From Acidobacteriota bacterium (lineage in GTDB: Bacteria > Acidobacteriota > UBA890 > WLXD01): 38,673 nt of DNA. Below, in pieces: positions 1 to 7,169 of the stretch. The stretch lies in contig JAJCXS010000170.1 in assembly GCA_029263335.1 (NCBI GenBank), positions 1 to 38,673 of the forward strand. The letters are read 5' to 3'. Every line of letters begins with the position of its first letter. The stretch's first letter is position 1. Below the pieces are notes generated by a model that was not told where the DNA came from, did no database searches, and saw only the letters and a program-made list of their open reading frames with translations. Position numbers and translations under genes: made by a program.

Positions 1-962
1 GCCTGGCGCATGAAGAAGATCCCCACCAGATTGCGGGACTCCGGTGACACGACGGCATCGGCGACAAGGTCCGCCTCGAGCCGTAGCCCGTCGCCGAGCT
101 TGCCCGCCAGCCCGCGCCTGACCGCCTCGAGCGCCTTCACCGGAGCCGGGTAGTGGCCGCCCGTGCTCCTGGCCACCTGAGCGGCCGCCTGCCGGTACAC
201 CAGCATGCGGCCGAACACGTTCCTCTCCATCAGCCAACGTCGTAGGCGGCGCGCCAGGCCACCGTCTTCGGGCGCCAACTTCCGACCGTTCGGCTTCTTC
301 TTGCGGGCGAACCGCGCCGCCTCGCGCAGCAGCAAGGGCGGCGGCACAACGGCATTCACCATGCCGATTCGACGAGCCTTGGCAGCGTTGACCGACTTGC
401 CAGTAAGGATCATGGGCAGCGCCCGCTCGAGGGAAACGAGTCGTGGCAACCGCTGCGTGCCGCCGAATCCGGGGATGATCCCCAGCTGTACTTCGGGCAA
501 TCCGATGAGGACCGCCGGACTGGCCGCCGCCACGCGATAGTCACACGCCAACGCAAGCTCGGTCGCGCCACCCACACAGGTGCCGTTGATCGCGGCCACC
601 GTGGTCACCGGCAGCTCCGCCAGCGCCTGCAACGCGAGTTGCCCCTGACGTGCCCCCGCCCGCGCGGCAGTGACGCCGCGCACCCCGGCTATGGCCGACA
701 CATCGACGCCGGCGATGAACGAATCCTGCTTGCCCGACGCCACCACCAGCCCGCGCACCGCGCCCTCATCGGCACGCGAATGAACCACCCGGATGAGTTC
801 GAGAAAGCGCTCGATGATCTCCGGGCTCAGCTGGTTGTGCTGCGCACCCGGCTGGTCGAACTCGATCATCGCGAGGCCATCCTCGTCGACGTCGAGACTG
901 AGCCCCACGGCAGCACTGGCCAGCCGGGCCCCGTGAGGTGAGCGCCACTCGCGTTCCGTCAT
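1..962 (-). CDS. fadJ: Fatty acid oxidation complex alpha subunit (FadJ type), N-terminal part
   Basis: The protein begins at ATG 962 and is still open at the left edge (about 320 codons visible). It shows the N-terminal enoyl-CoA hydratase domain of the FadB/FadJ multifunctional enzymes. The oxyanion-hole stretch reads SGKQDSFIAGVDVSAI. The first catalytic Glu lies in INGTCVGGATELALACDYR and the second in GLPEVQLGIIPGFGGTQRLP. In this family the domain hydrates trans-2-enoyl-CoA to 3-hydroxyacyl-CoA, and a C-terminal 3-hydroxyacyl-CoA dehydrogenase domain follows; here that part lies outside the window. The gene starts 13 bp after the stop of the thiolase at 976-2262, the same fadI-fadJ order as in E. 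coli, so the two very likely form one transcript and a beta-oxidation complex in the cytoplasm. FadJ rather than FadB is preferred because of this gene order; the distinction is inferred. Confidence 0.9.
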   Translation of the reverse strand, partial: MTEREWRSPHGARLASAAVGLSLDVDEDGLAMIEFDQPGAQHNQLSPEIIERFLELIRVVHSRADEGAVRGLVVASGKQDSFIAGVDVSAIAGVRGVTAARAGARQGQLALQALAELPVTTVAAINGTCVGGATELALACDYRVAAASPAVLIGLPEVQLGIIPGFGGTQRLPRLVSLERALPMILTGKSVNAAKARRIGMVNAVVPPPLLLREAARFARKKKPNGRKLAPEDGGLARRLRRWLMERNVFGRMLVYRQAAAQVARSTGGHYPAPVKALEAVRRGLAGKLGDGLRLEADLVADAVVSPESRNLVGIFFMRQ

Positions 963-975
963 CGTCCGAGAGCCG

Positions 976-2262
976 TCATCGTGCAAGAACCGCCGCGCCG
1001 CCCTGGCCGCCACCTATGCACATCGTGGCTAGACCGCGCCGCAGGCCATGGCGCTGCATCTCGTGCAACAACGTGATCACCAGGCGCGCCCCGGTCACGC
1101 CCACCGGGTGCCCGAGCGCAATGGCACCGCCGTTGACGTTGAGCCGCTCGTCGGGAATCGATCCCACGGGCGCCGCCAGACCGAGCTCGTCGCGCGCGAA
1201 CGAACTGGAACGTAGGCACAGCTGGCAGGCCATCACCTGCGCTGCAAACGCCTCGTTAATCTCCACGCGCTCCATCTCCTCGAGCGTGTCGCCCGCCTCG
1301 GCCAACGCGCCGGGAACGGCATAGCAGGGCCCGAGTCCCATGCGCCGCGGCGATAGTCCGGCCCAGGAATAGCCGGCGATCCTGCCGAGCGGCTCATAGC
1401 CCAGGTCGCGCGCCGTCCGCTCCGTCATCACCAGGGTGGCCGCCGCCCCGTCGGTGACCATGCACGCATTCCCTGCCGTGACCGTGCCGAACCTGCGATC
1501 GAACGCTGGCCGCAACTTCCTCAGGGCCTCCAGGCTCTGCCCCGCGCGCGGTCCGATGTCTCGCCCAACCACCTCGGCGTGTGTCGGTGGCAAGAACACG
1601 GGGATGCGCTCGTCGTCGAAGGCGCCTGCCTGCTCGGCGGCGACAGCACGCTGGTGGCTGCGCAGCGCAAACTCATCCTGGGCGTCGCGCGAAATGGCGA
1701 ACTCCTTGGCCAAAACCTCGGCGGTTTCTCCCATGTTCAAACCACAGACTGGATCCGTCAGGCCAGTGAGCAACGCCACGTCCGGCTTGAAATGTCGCGG
1801 CCGAAAACCCAGGATCGCGGCCAGCCGGGCCAGCCCACCTCGGGCGCGAAACACGCGTTCGTACTGGCGCACTGCAGCCTCGGAGTACAGCAGTGGGTAG
1901 TTGCTCATCGACTCCACCGCGCCCGCTACGATCACCCGCGCTCGACCCGCACGGATGCGTTCCGCAGCTGTCGTGATGGCCTCCAGACCCGAGCCGCAGT
2001 TGCGCTGCACGGTCATTGCGGGGATGGAACGCGGCAGATTCGCCCGCAGTGCCACGACTCGTCCGACGTTGGCGGCGTCGATCGGATTGCCGGCGCAGCC
2101 GACAATCACGTCATCAATGCGCTCCGGATCGAGGTCAGCCCGCGCGATCAGCTCGGCTACTACCTGTCTGCCGAGCTCCACAGCCGAGACATTGCGCAGG
2201 GCAGTACCTGCCTTGGCAAGCGGCGTCCTCAGCCCGTGGGTAATGACGATGTCGGACGACAC
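976..2262 (-). CDS. fadI: Acetyl-CoA C-acyltransferase (3-ketoacyl-CoA thiolase, FadI-like)
   Basis: 428-residue thiolase that cleaves 3-ketoacyl-CoA with CoA in the last step of beta-oxidation. The acylated Cys is residue 89 in QRNCGSGLEAI. The C-terminal signatures are EINEAFAAQ, NGGAIALGHPVGVTGAR and CIGGGQGGA, giving the His and second Cys of the active site. Residues around LRPAFDRRFGTVTAGN match the trifunctional-protein beta/FadI branch. The frame is open far upstream, but I chose the GTG at 2262: an AGGAGG lies 4 nt before it, the thiolase fold begins at once (SSDIVITHGLRTP), and the extra upstream residues are non-homologous read-through of the opposite strand. It is followed after 13 bp by fadJ and is divergent from the gene at 2365, with about 100 bp between them for promoters. 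Confidence 0.9.
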   Translation of the reverse strand: MSSDIVITHGLRTPLAKAGTALRNVSAVELGRQVVAELIARADLDPERIDDVIVGCAGNPIDAANVGRVVALRANLPRSIPAMTVQRNCGSGLEAITTAAERIRAGRARVIVAGAVESMSNYPLLYSEAAVRQYERVFRARGGLARLAAILGFRPRHFKPDVALLTGLTDPVCGLNMGETAEVLAKEFAISRDAQDEFALRSHQRAVAAEQAGAFDDERIPVFLPPTHAEVVGRDIGPRAGQSLEALRKLRPAFDRRFGTVTAGNACMVTDGAAATLVMTERTARDLGYEPLGRIAGYSWAGLSPRRMGLGPCYAVPGALAEAGDTLEEMERVEINEAFAAQVMACQLCLRSSSFARDELGLAAPVGSIPDERLNVNGGAIALGHPVGVTGARLVITLLHEMQRHGLRRGLATMCIGGGQGGAAVLAR

Positions 2263-2298
2263 GGCGCCTCCTGGCGGCCCATGGTAGAGGTCTGAACA

Positions 2299-2307
2299 GT
2301 ACCGTAC
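2299..2307. promoter_or_regulatory. Small inverted repeat in the fadI promoter region
   Basis: GTAC-C-GTAC lies in the 102-bp divergent spacer between fadI and the gene at 2365. It is a perfect 4+1+4 inverted repeat flanked by ACA and CTGT. Acyl-CoA-responsive TetR-type repressors often bind short palindromes near fad genes, but this one is short and built from self-complementary GTAC, so an operator role is only a guess. Confidence 0.2.
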
Positions 2308-2364
2308 CTGTATTTGCCGGTCGGGAGCGACGCAGCCCGACGGTTCCTGTGCCATCGTCTCGAC

Positions 2365-3537
2365 ATGTTCAACCGTAACGCACCTGTCTTCGCGCCCCTG
2401 TTGCTGCCCTCGGACGAAGGTGCGCTGGCGATCTGCAGCCCGCTCCGAGCAGCCATTCTGCCGGCCACCGCCGCCGTCAGCGATCGTCTCGCGCCGTTCG
2501 GGAGAACGGTCCGCCAGCGAACCGACATGTTGATCGTCGATCCACGCACGGCGGTGTTCCAGTTCGAGGGCTACCTGAGCATGGAAGACCTGCGCGCCTT
2601 GCCCTACAGCCCGGGCAAGAGCACCCTGGGCACGCTTTGGCGACCCGACCAGTTCGGCCGTAACCAGCGGCGGGAGTTGATCGAGGCGGTCACCGCGGTG
2701 CAGGTCCATCTCGAGGCCGACATCATCGTCGCGCCGTACTTCCTGGTCCCCAATCCGCGGCACGACTGGCTCCCGGTTGCGGTGGAGGCGGCAATCGAGA
2801 CTCGCGCGCGTGCCGGCGATCGCCCCGTGGCGGTGAACGTGTGCGTCGACATCGACACGATCCTCGCCGAGCCATCGCGCAGCGCCTACGGCGAAGCTTT
2901 TGCCGACAGCCACGCCGATCTCTTCCTCCTGACCGTCGTTAATCTCGATGAACGAGAGGCCACACCGGATGAGGTGCGGGCCGTGCTGGACCTTCTCGAC
3001 AGGCTCAGTCGAACGGCGCCTTCGATGCTCCTGTACGCCGGGCGGCTGGGCTTGAGCGCCATCGCCGCCGGGGCAGTTGGCTACGCCGGCGGGGCCCTGG
3101 AACTCGAGGCCCACCCGCAGCGCTACCTGCGCGAGGGCCTGGTGAACCTGCGCGCCAACGCCCACTACCTTCCCGGTGCCATGGTGAAACTACCGGTCCG
3201 GGCGGCAGCCGCGGTGGCCGACAGCGTGCCGGCCGTGGATGCACCCGACACCCCGCTTGCCACGCGTCTGGTGAACAGAGAGCGCGTGCGGCGTGCCCTC
3301 GACGCCAAGGCGGCAGAGGTGCACTGGCTCGGTGGTTACGCGGAGGGCGAGCGGCAGGCAGCATTGAAGGGCCGCCTCGACGAGGCCATCACCCTATGCC
3401 GGGAGGCGCAAGCAGCGCTCGCGCGCAGCGATGCCGATGCCGACCCCCTCGCGCGCAGCGCCTTTCACTACCTCGAAGTATTGCGCGAAGTCGCCGGAGG
3501 CGAGCAGGCCGAGTTGTTGGGCAGCACGCTCTTCTAG
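2365..3537 (+). CDS. Uncharacterised protein, possible alpha/beta-barrel fold
   Basis: I do not recognise this 390-residue soluble protein. An in-frame TTG at 2314 is possible, but the ATG at 2365 looks more natural; neither has a clear ribosome site. Residues about 50-300 alternate hydrophobic strands and amphipathic helices (DMLIVDPRT, DIIVAPYFLV, RPVAVNVCVDID, DLFLLTVVN, SMLLYAGRLG, AIAAGAVGYAGGALE), which is suggestive of a TIM-barrel-like fold. The last 90 residues are Ala/Arg/Glu-rich and probably helical. There is no signal peptide or membrane segment. It is divergent from fadIJ and lies 99 bp before the candidate selenoprotein gene on the same strand. No catalytic motif could be assigned with confidence. 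Confidence 0.65.
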   Translation: MFNRNAPVFAPLLLPSDEGALAICSPLRAAILPATAAVSDRLAPFGRTVRQRTDMLIVDPRTAVFQFEGYLSMEDLRALPYSPGKSTLGTLWRPDQFGRNQRRELIEAVTAVQVHLEADIIVAPYFLVPNPRHDWLPVAVEAAIETRARAGDRPVAVNVCVDIDTILAEPSRSAYGEAFADSHADLFLLTVVNLDEREATPDEVRAVLDLLDRLSRTAPSMLLYAGRLGLSAIAAGAVGYAGGALELEAHPQRYLREGLVNLRANAHYLPGAMVKLPVRAAAAVADSVPAVDAPDTPLATRLVNRERVRRALDAKAAEVHWLGGYAEGERQAALKGRLDEAITLCREAQAALARSDADADPLARSAFHYLEVLREVAGGEQAELLGSTLF

Positions 3538-3579
3538 CGGCCTGTGGTGAAAGTCCGGCGCCGCGACGTTGTCGGGGAG

Positions 3580-3605
3580 CGTCAACGGCCAGGGGTCGGT
3601 TGACG
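3580..3605. promoter_or_regulatory. Inverted repeat overlapping the -35 of the selenoprotein gene
   Basis: The arms CGTCAAC (3580-3586) and GTTGACG (3599-3605) are perfect 7-bp inverted repeats separated by 12 bp. The right arm contains the TTGACG that could serve as a -35 element for the gene at 3637. A dimeric repressor or activator bound here would control that promoter. No regulator gene is adjacent, so the binding protein is unknown. Confidence 0.35.
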
Positions 3606-3629
3606 GGGCCGTGGCCAGCCAGCTAGCTT
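3600..3629 (+). promoter_or_regulatory. Candidate sigma-70 promoter, possibly giving a leaderless mRNA
   Basis: TTGACG (3600-3605) is followed after 18 bp by TAGCTT (3624-3629). The -35 is close to consensus and the -10 is poor. If used, transcription would begin around 3636, at or next to the ATG at 3637. That would fit the lack of a recognisable Shine-Dalgarno before that ATG. This is by-eye matching only. Confidence 0.3.
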
Positions 3630-3636
3630 CCGCGAT

Positions 3637-4185
3637 ATGGCATACATCAAGGTGATCGAGGAGCAGGACGCTCAAGGCGGTCTGGCGCGCGAGTACGACA
3701 AGGCACGTCGGCGCTCGGGACGCCTGTACAACGTTCTTCAGGTTCAGGGGCTCAAACCCGCCGCCCTACGCGACGCTGTCCGCCTGTACATCACCGTCAT
3801 GCACGGCGCCTCGGAGCTGACCCGAGCGGAGCGCGAGACATTGGCGGTAGTAGTCTCCGCCGCCAACGAATGTCACTACTGAATCCGTGCGCACGCCGAC
3901 GACCTCCGGGATGAGGTCGCAAACGACGAACTGGTCGACGCGATCGTCGCCAACTGGCGCTCAGCCCCGCTGCAGGAGATCTCGCAGCGCACCCGCCTGC
4001 TGTGCGAGCACGCGGTCCGGCTGACGCACGAGCCCGCCAGTATCGGCCGACGTCATATCGAGCAACTTCGCGCGGGCGGTTGCTCGGACACCGCCATCGT
4101 CGAACTCACCCAGGTGGCTGGCCTGTTCGCTTACCTCAATCGCATAGCGGACGGGCTCGGCATCGACCCGGAGCCCGACTGGTAG
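3637..4185 (+). CDS. AhpD/CMD-like peroxidase-related protein, probable selenoprotein (TGA 3880-3882 read as Sec)
   Basis: Read through the TGA at 3880-3882, this is a 182-residue protein of the carboxymuconolactone decarboxylase/AhpD superfamily, close to the 'uncharacterised peroxidase-related enzyme' group. The N-terminal half shows the family pattern (EYDKARRRSGRLYNVLQVQG, LTRAERETLAVVVSAANECHY). The redox motif of this family is CxxCxxxH; here it reads Cys79-His-Tyr-TGA82-Ile-Arg-Ala-His86, so the TGA replaces exactly the second Cys. After the TGA the same frame continues for 100 codons of family-like helical sequence (including QLRAGGCSDTAIVELTQVAGLFAYLNRIA) to a TAG, giving the usual full length. 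A SECIS-like hairpin begins 17 nt after the TGA. Read as a stop, the product would be an 81-residue fragment lacking half the active site. In this family the pair reduces peroxides or acts in thiol redox chemistry; Sec would make a CxxU centre. The start is ATG 3637; no clear Shine-Dalgarno is seen. No sel genes are in the window. The alternative is a nonsense mutation. Confidence 0.8.
3900..3919 (+). promoter_or_regulatory. SECIS-like stem-loop for selenocysteine insertion
   Basis: CGACCTC (3900-3906) pairs perfectly with GAGGTCG (3913-3919), leaving a six-base loop CGGGAT. The stem starts 17 nt after the in-frame TGA and the loop G at 3908 is 25 nt from it. Bacterial SECIS elements lie directly downstream of the Sec codon within the coding sequence, with a short stem and a small apical loop carrying G in the first two positions, about 16-37 nt from the UGA; this hairpin fits that geometry. 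It would be bound by SelB. Confidence 0.65.
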
Positions 4186-4210
4186 TCGCCACTTCACGTC
4201 GCCGACGCAG

Positions 4211-4243
4211 CAAGGGCCCGCCGCGATCCGCGACGGGCCCTTG
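4211..4243. terminator. Hairpin between convergent genes
   Basis: CAAGGGCCCG (4211-4220) pairs perfectly with CGGGCCCTTG (4234-4243) over 10 bp around a 13-nt loop. It sits 25 bp after the selenoprotein stop and 29 bp before the stop of the convergent TonB receptor gene. No U-run follows on either strand, so it may slow or end transcription in both directions but is not a textbook intrinsic terminator. Confidence 0.5.
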
Positions 4244-4272
4244 CCGTGTCTATTGCGACAACTTGTCGGCGA

Positions 4273-6369
4273 CTACTGAATCGTGAGCGCGAACTCGCCT
4301 ACGACCCGGCGGCCAATGAGGTCACCGAAGATGTGCTGCAGCACCTCTGCGTCGAACAGGTTGGTGGCGCGGAGCGACAGCTCGGCGGTCCCGTCCAGCA
4401 ACATCACGCCCAACGAGGCGTCGACCGTCGTGAAGTCGTCGGTCGTGCCCCAGAAGCGACTGTCGAGAACGTCAGTCCAGAACGCCTCGTCCGTGTAGTT
4501 CACGGACGCCGCGTAGAACCAGTTGTCCTTGTAACCGTTCCAGCCAACGTTGAAGCGGTGGTTTGGCGGACGACCGATCTCGTCCTCGGGAACGCCCGTG
4601 ATGTCGGGGTCCTGCTGGTACGAGTAGTTGACCGTCAGGGTGTTGCGAACCATCGGCTGCATCCGCAAACCGAGCTCGAAGCCCTTGTTGATGGTCTTAC
4701 CGACGTTGCGGTAGCTGAACCGCGACGGCAACGTAATCGCTCCCGGGAAGCCAGGAGGACAGGGCGGCACCGGTGCTCCCGGCAAGAAGCACTGGAACGG
4801 CGGTGGGAAGCCCGGCGGCTGATTGAAGAACGTGTAGGCGCCGGCGGTGAAGAAATCGAGACTGTCCTTGGTCTCCGATCGGTATACGGCGACGTCCCAG
4901 GAGAACTTGCCGTTGCCGATCGCACCGCGATAACCGATCTCGATCTGGTCGGTCCGTTCCTCGACGAGGTTGGGGTTGCCGACGACGATGCTCGGGAAGA
5001 CGAACTGCCCGACAACGGGCAACTCGACGGCATTGAAGATCGTCACTTCGATGAAGTTATTGATCAGCGACGGCGTCCGGAACGCACGGCCGAAGCCGGC
5101 GCGAATCACGTGGTTCGGGCTGCCGGTCGGGCGGAACAGGATGGCTCCGCGCGGTGACACCACCGTGCTATCGATGTTGCTGAAGCTATCCGCCCTGATG
5201 CCTGCGTCGATGGCGAAGTAGTCGCTTACATCCAGGGCCAGCTGCGCGAACCCGCCGCCTTCCTTGCGATTGCTGTCGTTCGGTGCGATCGACAGGTTGA
5301 AGTCGAGATTGCGGAAGTTGCCGCCGTACGTAACCGCGTGGCCGTCGCCAAACTCGGTCGTGTTGGTGGCCGAGATGTCATAGGTCTGGCTGTCGAAGAC
5401 GAACGGCAGACCGTTCAACAGATTGACGGCATCGCCGTCGAGAACGTTGGCGTAGGCGCGCACGTTGAGCGACCGCCAGTTGTAGTCGCCCCGGACGTAC
5501 CAGAACGTCATGCCGTCGTTGATCCGGAACGGGCCGATTCCCGTGTGGATCGTACCGCCGGTGCCGGCAATGCCGGCGTACAGCGAAACGGTGGACTCCT
5601 GTCCGGTGATGAAATCGATGCGAGCGTCGCCCTTCGGCTGGGCCGTGCCGAAGTTCGGGAAAGCATCACGAGCGATGCCGTTCTCCAACGGTCCCGGCCG
5701 ATCCCACGAGTCCTGCGTGTAGTAGGCGCCGCCCACCTTCCAGGCGGTCTTGGGACGCGCGCCGGTCCAGGTGAATGCGCCGAAGCCGGTGCCTCGCTCG
5801 CCGCCACCCGCACGCACGCGGAAGCCGTTGCCGTAGGCCCGCGGCGTCTTGGTGATGACGTTGACGACGCCGCTCATGGCGTTGGCGCCCCACACGGCCG
5901 ATCCCGGGCCGCGGATGACTTCGATCTGTTCAATCTCGCCGAAGTCCAGAGGCAGCAGGTCCCAGGCGACGAACCCGAAGAAATCGAGATACACCGCCCG
6001 CCCATCAACCAGCACCAGCTGCGACGCGTCGAGCGTGGTCGTGGCGCCGCGCGAACTCATGTTCATGTCGCGCGCGCTCGTCTGGGTGATGTTCAGTCCA
6101 GGCACGCCACGCATCAGGTCTGCGTAGTTCTTCGCGGGGCTGAGCGCGATATCGGCACTATCGATGACCGAGATGGCTACTGGCGACTCCAGCAGCAACT
6201 GCTCGGTCCTGGAGGCGGTAACAATGACCACCTCTTCGATATTCTGGGTCTCTTGCTCTTCTTCCTGCCCCTCTTCCTGCGTCGCAAAGACGGGCTCGGC
6301 CATCGCCGGCACGGCGAGCATGGCCAGTAGCAGTAGCAGGCCAGTGGCCCGCACCCTTGTGAAGTTCAT
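4273..6369 (-). CDS. TonB-dependent outer-membrane receptor
   Basis: 698-residue outer-membrane transporter. ATG 6369 is preceded by GAGGAGGGAAGG and opens a signal peptide (MNFTRVRATGLLLLLAMLAV, cut near AMA-EP). An acidic Glu/Gln-rich stretch and a TonB-box-like EEVVIVTASR (about residues 44-53) come next. The plug domain spans about 55-175, with NYADLMRGVPGLNI, SSRGA and IEVIRGPGSAVWGANAMSGV. The C-terminal beta-barrel ends in the usual aromatic-rich strands and a last strand EFALTIQ. An external loop at about 515-541 is very rich in Pro and Phe and carries two Cys. Such receptors import siderophores, cobalamin, sugars or peptides using the proton motive force; the substrate cannot be read from sequence. 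It is preceded after 44 bp by the secreted-protein gene at 6414-6941, probably in one operon. The longer upstream open frame was rejected because the signal peptide starts here. Confidence 0.92.
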   Translation of the reverse strand: MNFTRVRATGLLLLLAMLAVPAMAEPVFATQEEGQEEEQETQNIEEVVIVTASRTEQLLLESPVAISVIDSADIALSPAKNYADLMRGVPGLNITQTSARDMNMSSRGATTTLDASQLVLVDGRAVYLDFFGFVAWDLLPLDFGEIEQIEVIRGPGSAVWGANAMSGVVNVITKTPRAYGNGFRVRAGGGERGTGFGAFTWTGARPKTAWKVGGAYYTQDSWDRPGPLENGIARDAFPNFGTAQPKGDARIDFITGQESTVSLYAGIAGTGGTIHTGIGPFRINDGMTFWYVRGDYNWRSLNVRAYANVLDGDAVNLLNGLPFVFDSQTYDISATNTTEFGDGHAVTYGGNFRNLDFNLSIAPNDSNRKEGGGFAQLALDVSDYFAIDAGIRADSFSNIDSTVVSPRGAILFRPTGSPNHVIRAGFGRAFRTPSLINNFIEVTIFNAVELPVVGQFVFPSIVVGNPNLVEERTDQIEIGYRGAIGNGKFSWDVAVYRSETKDSLDFFTAGAYTFFNQPPGFPPPFQCFLPGAPVPPCPPGFPGAITLPSRFSYRNVGKTINKGFELGLRMQPMVRNTLTVNYSYQQDPDITGVPEDEIGRPPNHRFNVGWNGYKDNWFYAASVNYTDEAFWTDVLDSRFWGTTDDFTTVDASLGVMLLDGTAELSLRATNLFDAEVLQHIFGDLIGRRVVGEFALTIQ

Positions 6370-6413
6370 CCTTCCCTCCTCGGGGACCTTGGGTTTTCTG
6401 CAGTACAGGGGAT

Positions 6414-6941
6414 CTAACTCGGGGACTCGCTGGACTCGAGCGCTGCCAGGACCGCATCCAACATGTCCTCGTAGCTGGTCAAGTCTTCGTCGGTAATCGC
6501 GTCGGCGCGCCGGAACGTGCCACCCATATCCTTGAACAAGATGTCGGGAACTTCGCTGCCCGAATCGGTGACCCACGGCACACCGAGGCCGTTCCATCCG
6601 TAGTCGGTCGCCCGCACCGTCATGTTGGCGTTGGCGGTGAAGGCCTGCGATGCCGCCTCCATGTCGCCCGCCTCGATCGCGGCGTAGAAGTCTTGGACGG
6701 CGGTGCCGCGGATGGACCCGCGCTCGAGGAAGAAGAACAGGCTCGTGGAAACATCGACCGAGATGACGTTGCTGCGCGAGCCGGGTGCCGGCACCAGGTA
6801 GGTGGACAACCCTTGCGCTTGCACCAACTCGCGCACGCGTTGCGCCTTGGCTCCTAGCTCCTGCGCCCCAGCCGGTGGCGGCGCGACCATGACACTCACG
6901 ACAAATAAGGCAGCAACGAACCCGCGCGGCGTTCTCTTCAA
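6414..6941 (-). CDS. Small secreted protein of unknown function
   Basis: 175-residue protein with a clear Sec signal peptide (LKRTPRGFVAALFVVSVMVAPP..AGAQ). I chose TTG 6941 because it begins exactly at the positively charged n-region; a GAGGGG lies about 12 nt upstream. The frame is open further upstream without protein-like sequence. The mature part is acidic at its C-terminus (ITDEDLTSYEDMLDAVLAALESSE) and contains SNVISVDVSTSLFFFLERGSI and a Trp/Gly patch (TDYGWNGLGVPWVTDSG). I do not recognise the family. Its position directly upstream of the TonB receptor suggests a periplasmic or cell-surface partner in the same uptake process, for example substrate capture; this is inference from the operon only. 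Confidence 0.7.
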   Translation of the reverse strand: MKRTPRGFVAALFVVSVMVAPPPAGAQELGAKAQRVRELVQAQGLSTYLVPAPGSRSNVISVDVSTSLFFFLERGSIRGTAVQDFYAAIEAGDMEAASQAFTANANMTVRATDYGWNGLGVPWVTDSGSEVPDILFKDMGGTFRRADAITDEDLTSYEDMLDAVLAALESSESPS

Positions 6942-7169
6942 GCCTGTAGTTCCCCTCGATAACCGTGGACAGGAGCGGCAGATAACCCCGCGGACGTGCC
7001 CACCGTAGCAAACAGACCCGAGTGTCTCAATAGCTAGGCGCTCGCTGTGAGGGAGCTGCGCCACGATCCGCCCCTGCAGGAACCGGTCGACGCCACCTCG
7101 GCTAGAATGGTGAACACCCTGACGCAAGCTGGCTGGCTGGCCGCAAAACCCACCCGACAGGTAACCCGA

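Noticed and set aside
2263-3165. An N-terminal extension of the thiolase by 301 codons
   Set aside because: That region is the opposite strand of the gene at 2365 and the thiolase fold starts at GTG 2262 with a perfect ribosome site.
3637-3882. Treating the TGA at 3880 as a plain stop and the first 81 codons as the whole gene
   Set aside because: The product would lack half of the active-site motif, and the same frame continues with family-like sequence to the normal end; read-through with Sec explains the data better.
4246-6330. Long plus-strand open frames (4246-5157 and 5338-6330)
   Set aside because: They lie opposite the TonB receptor gene, are rich in Arg/Val and have no homologous pattern; they are a product of high GC.
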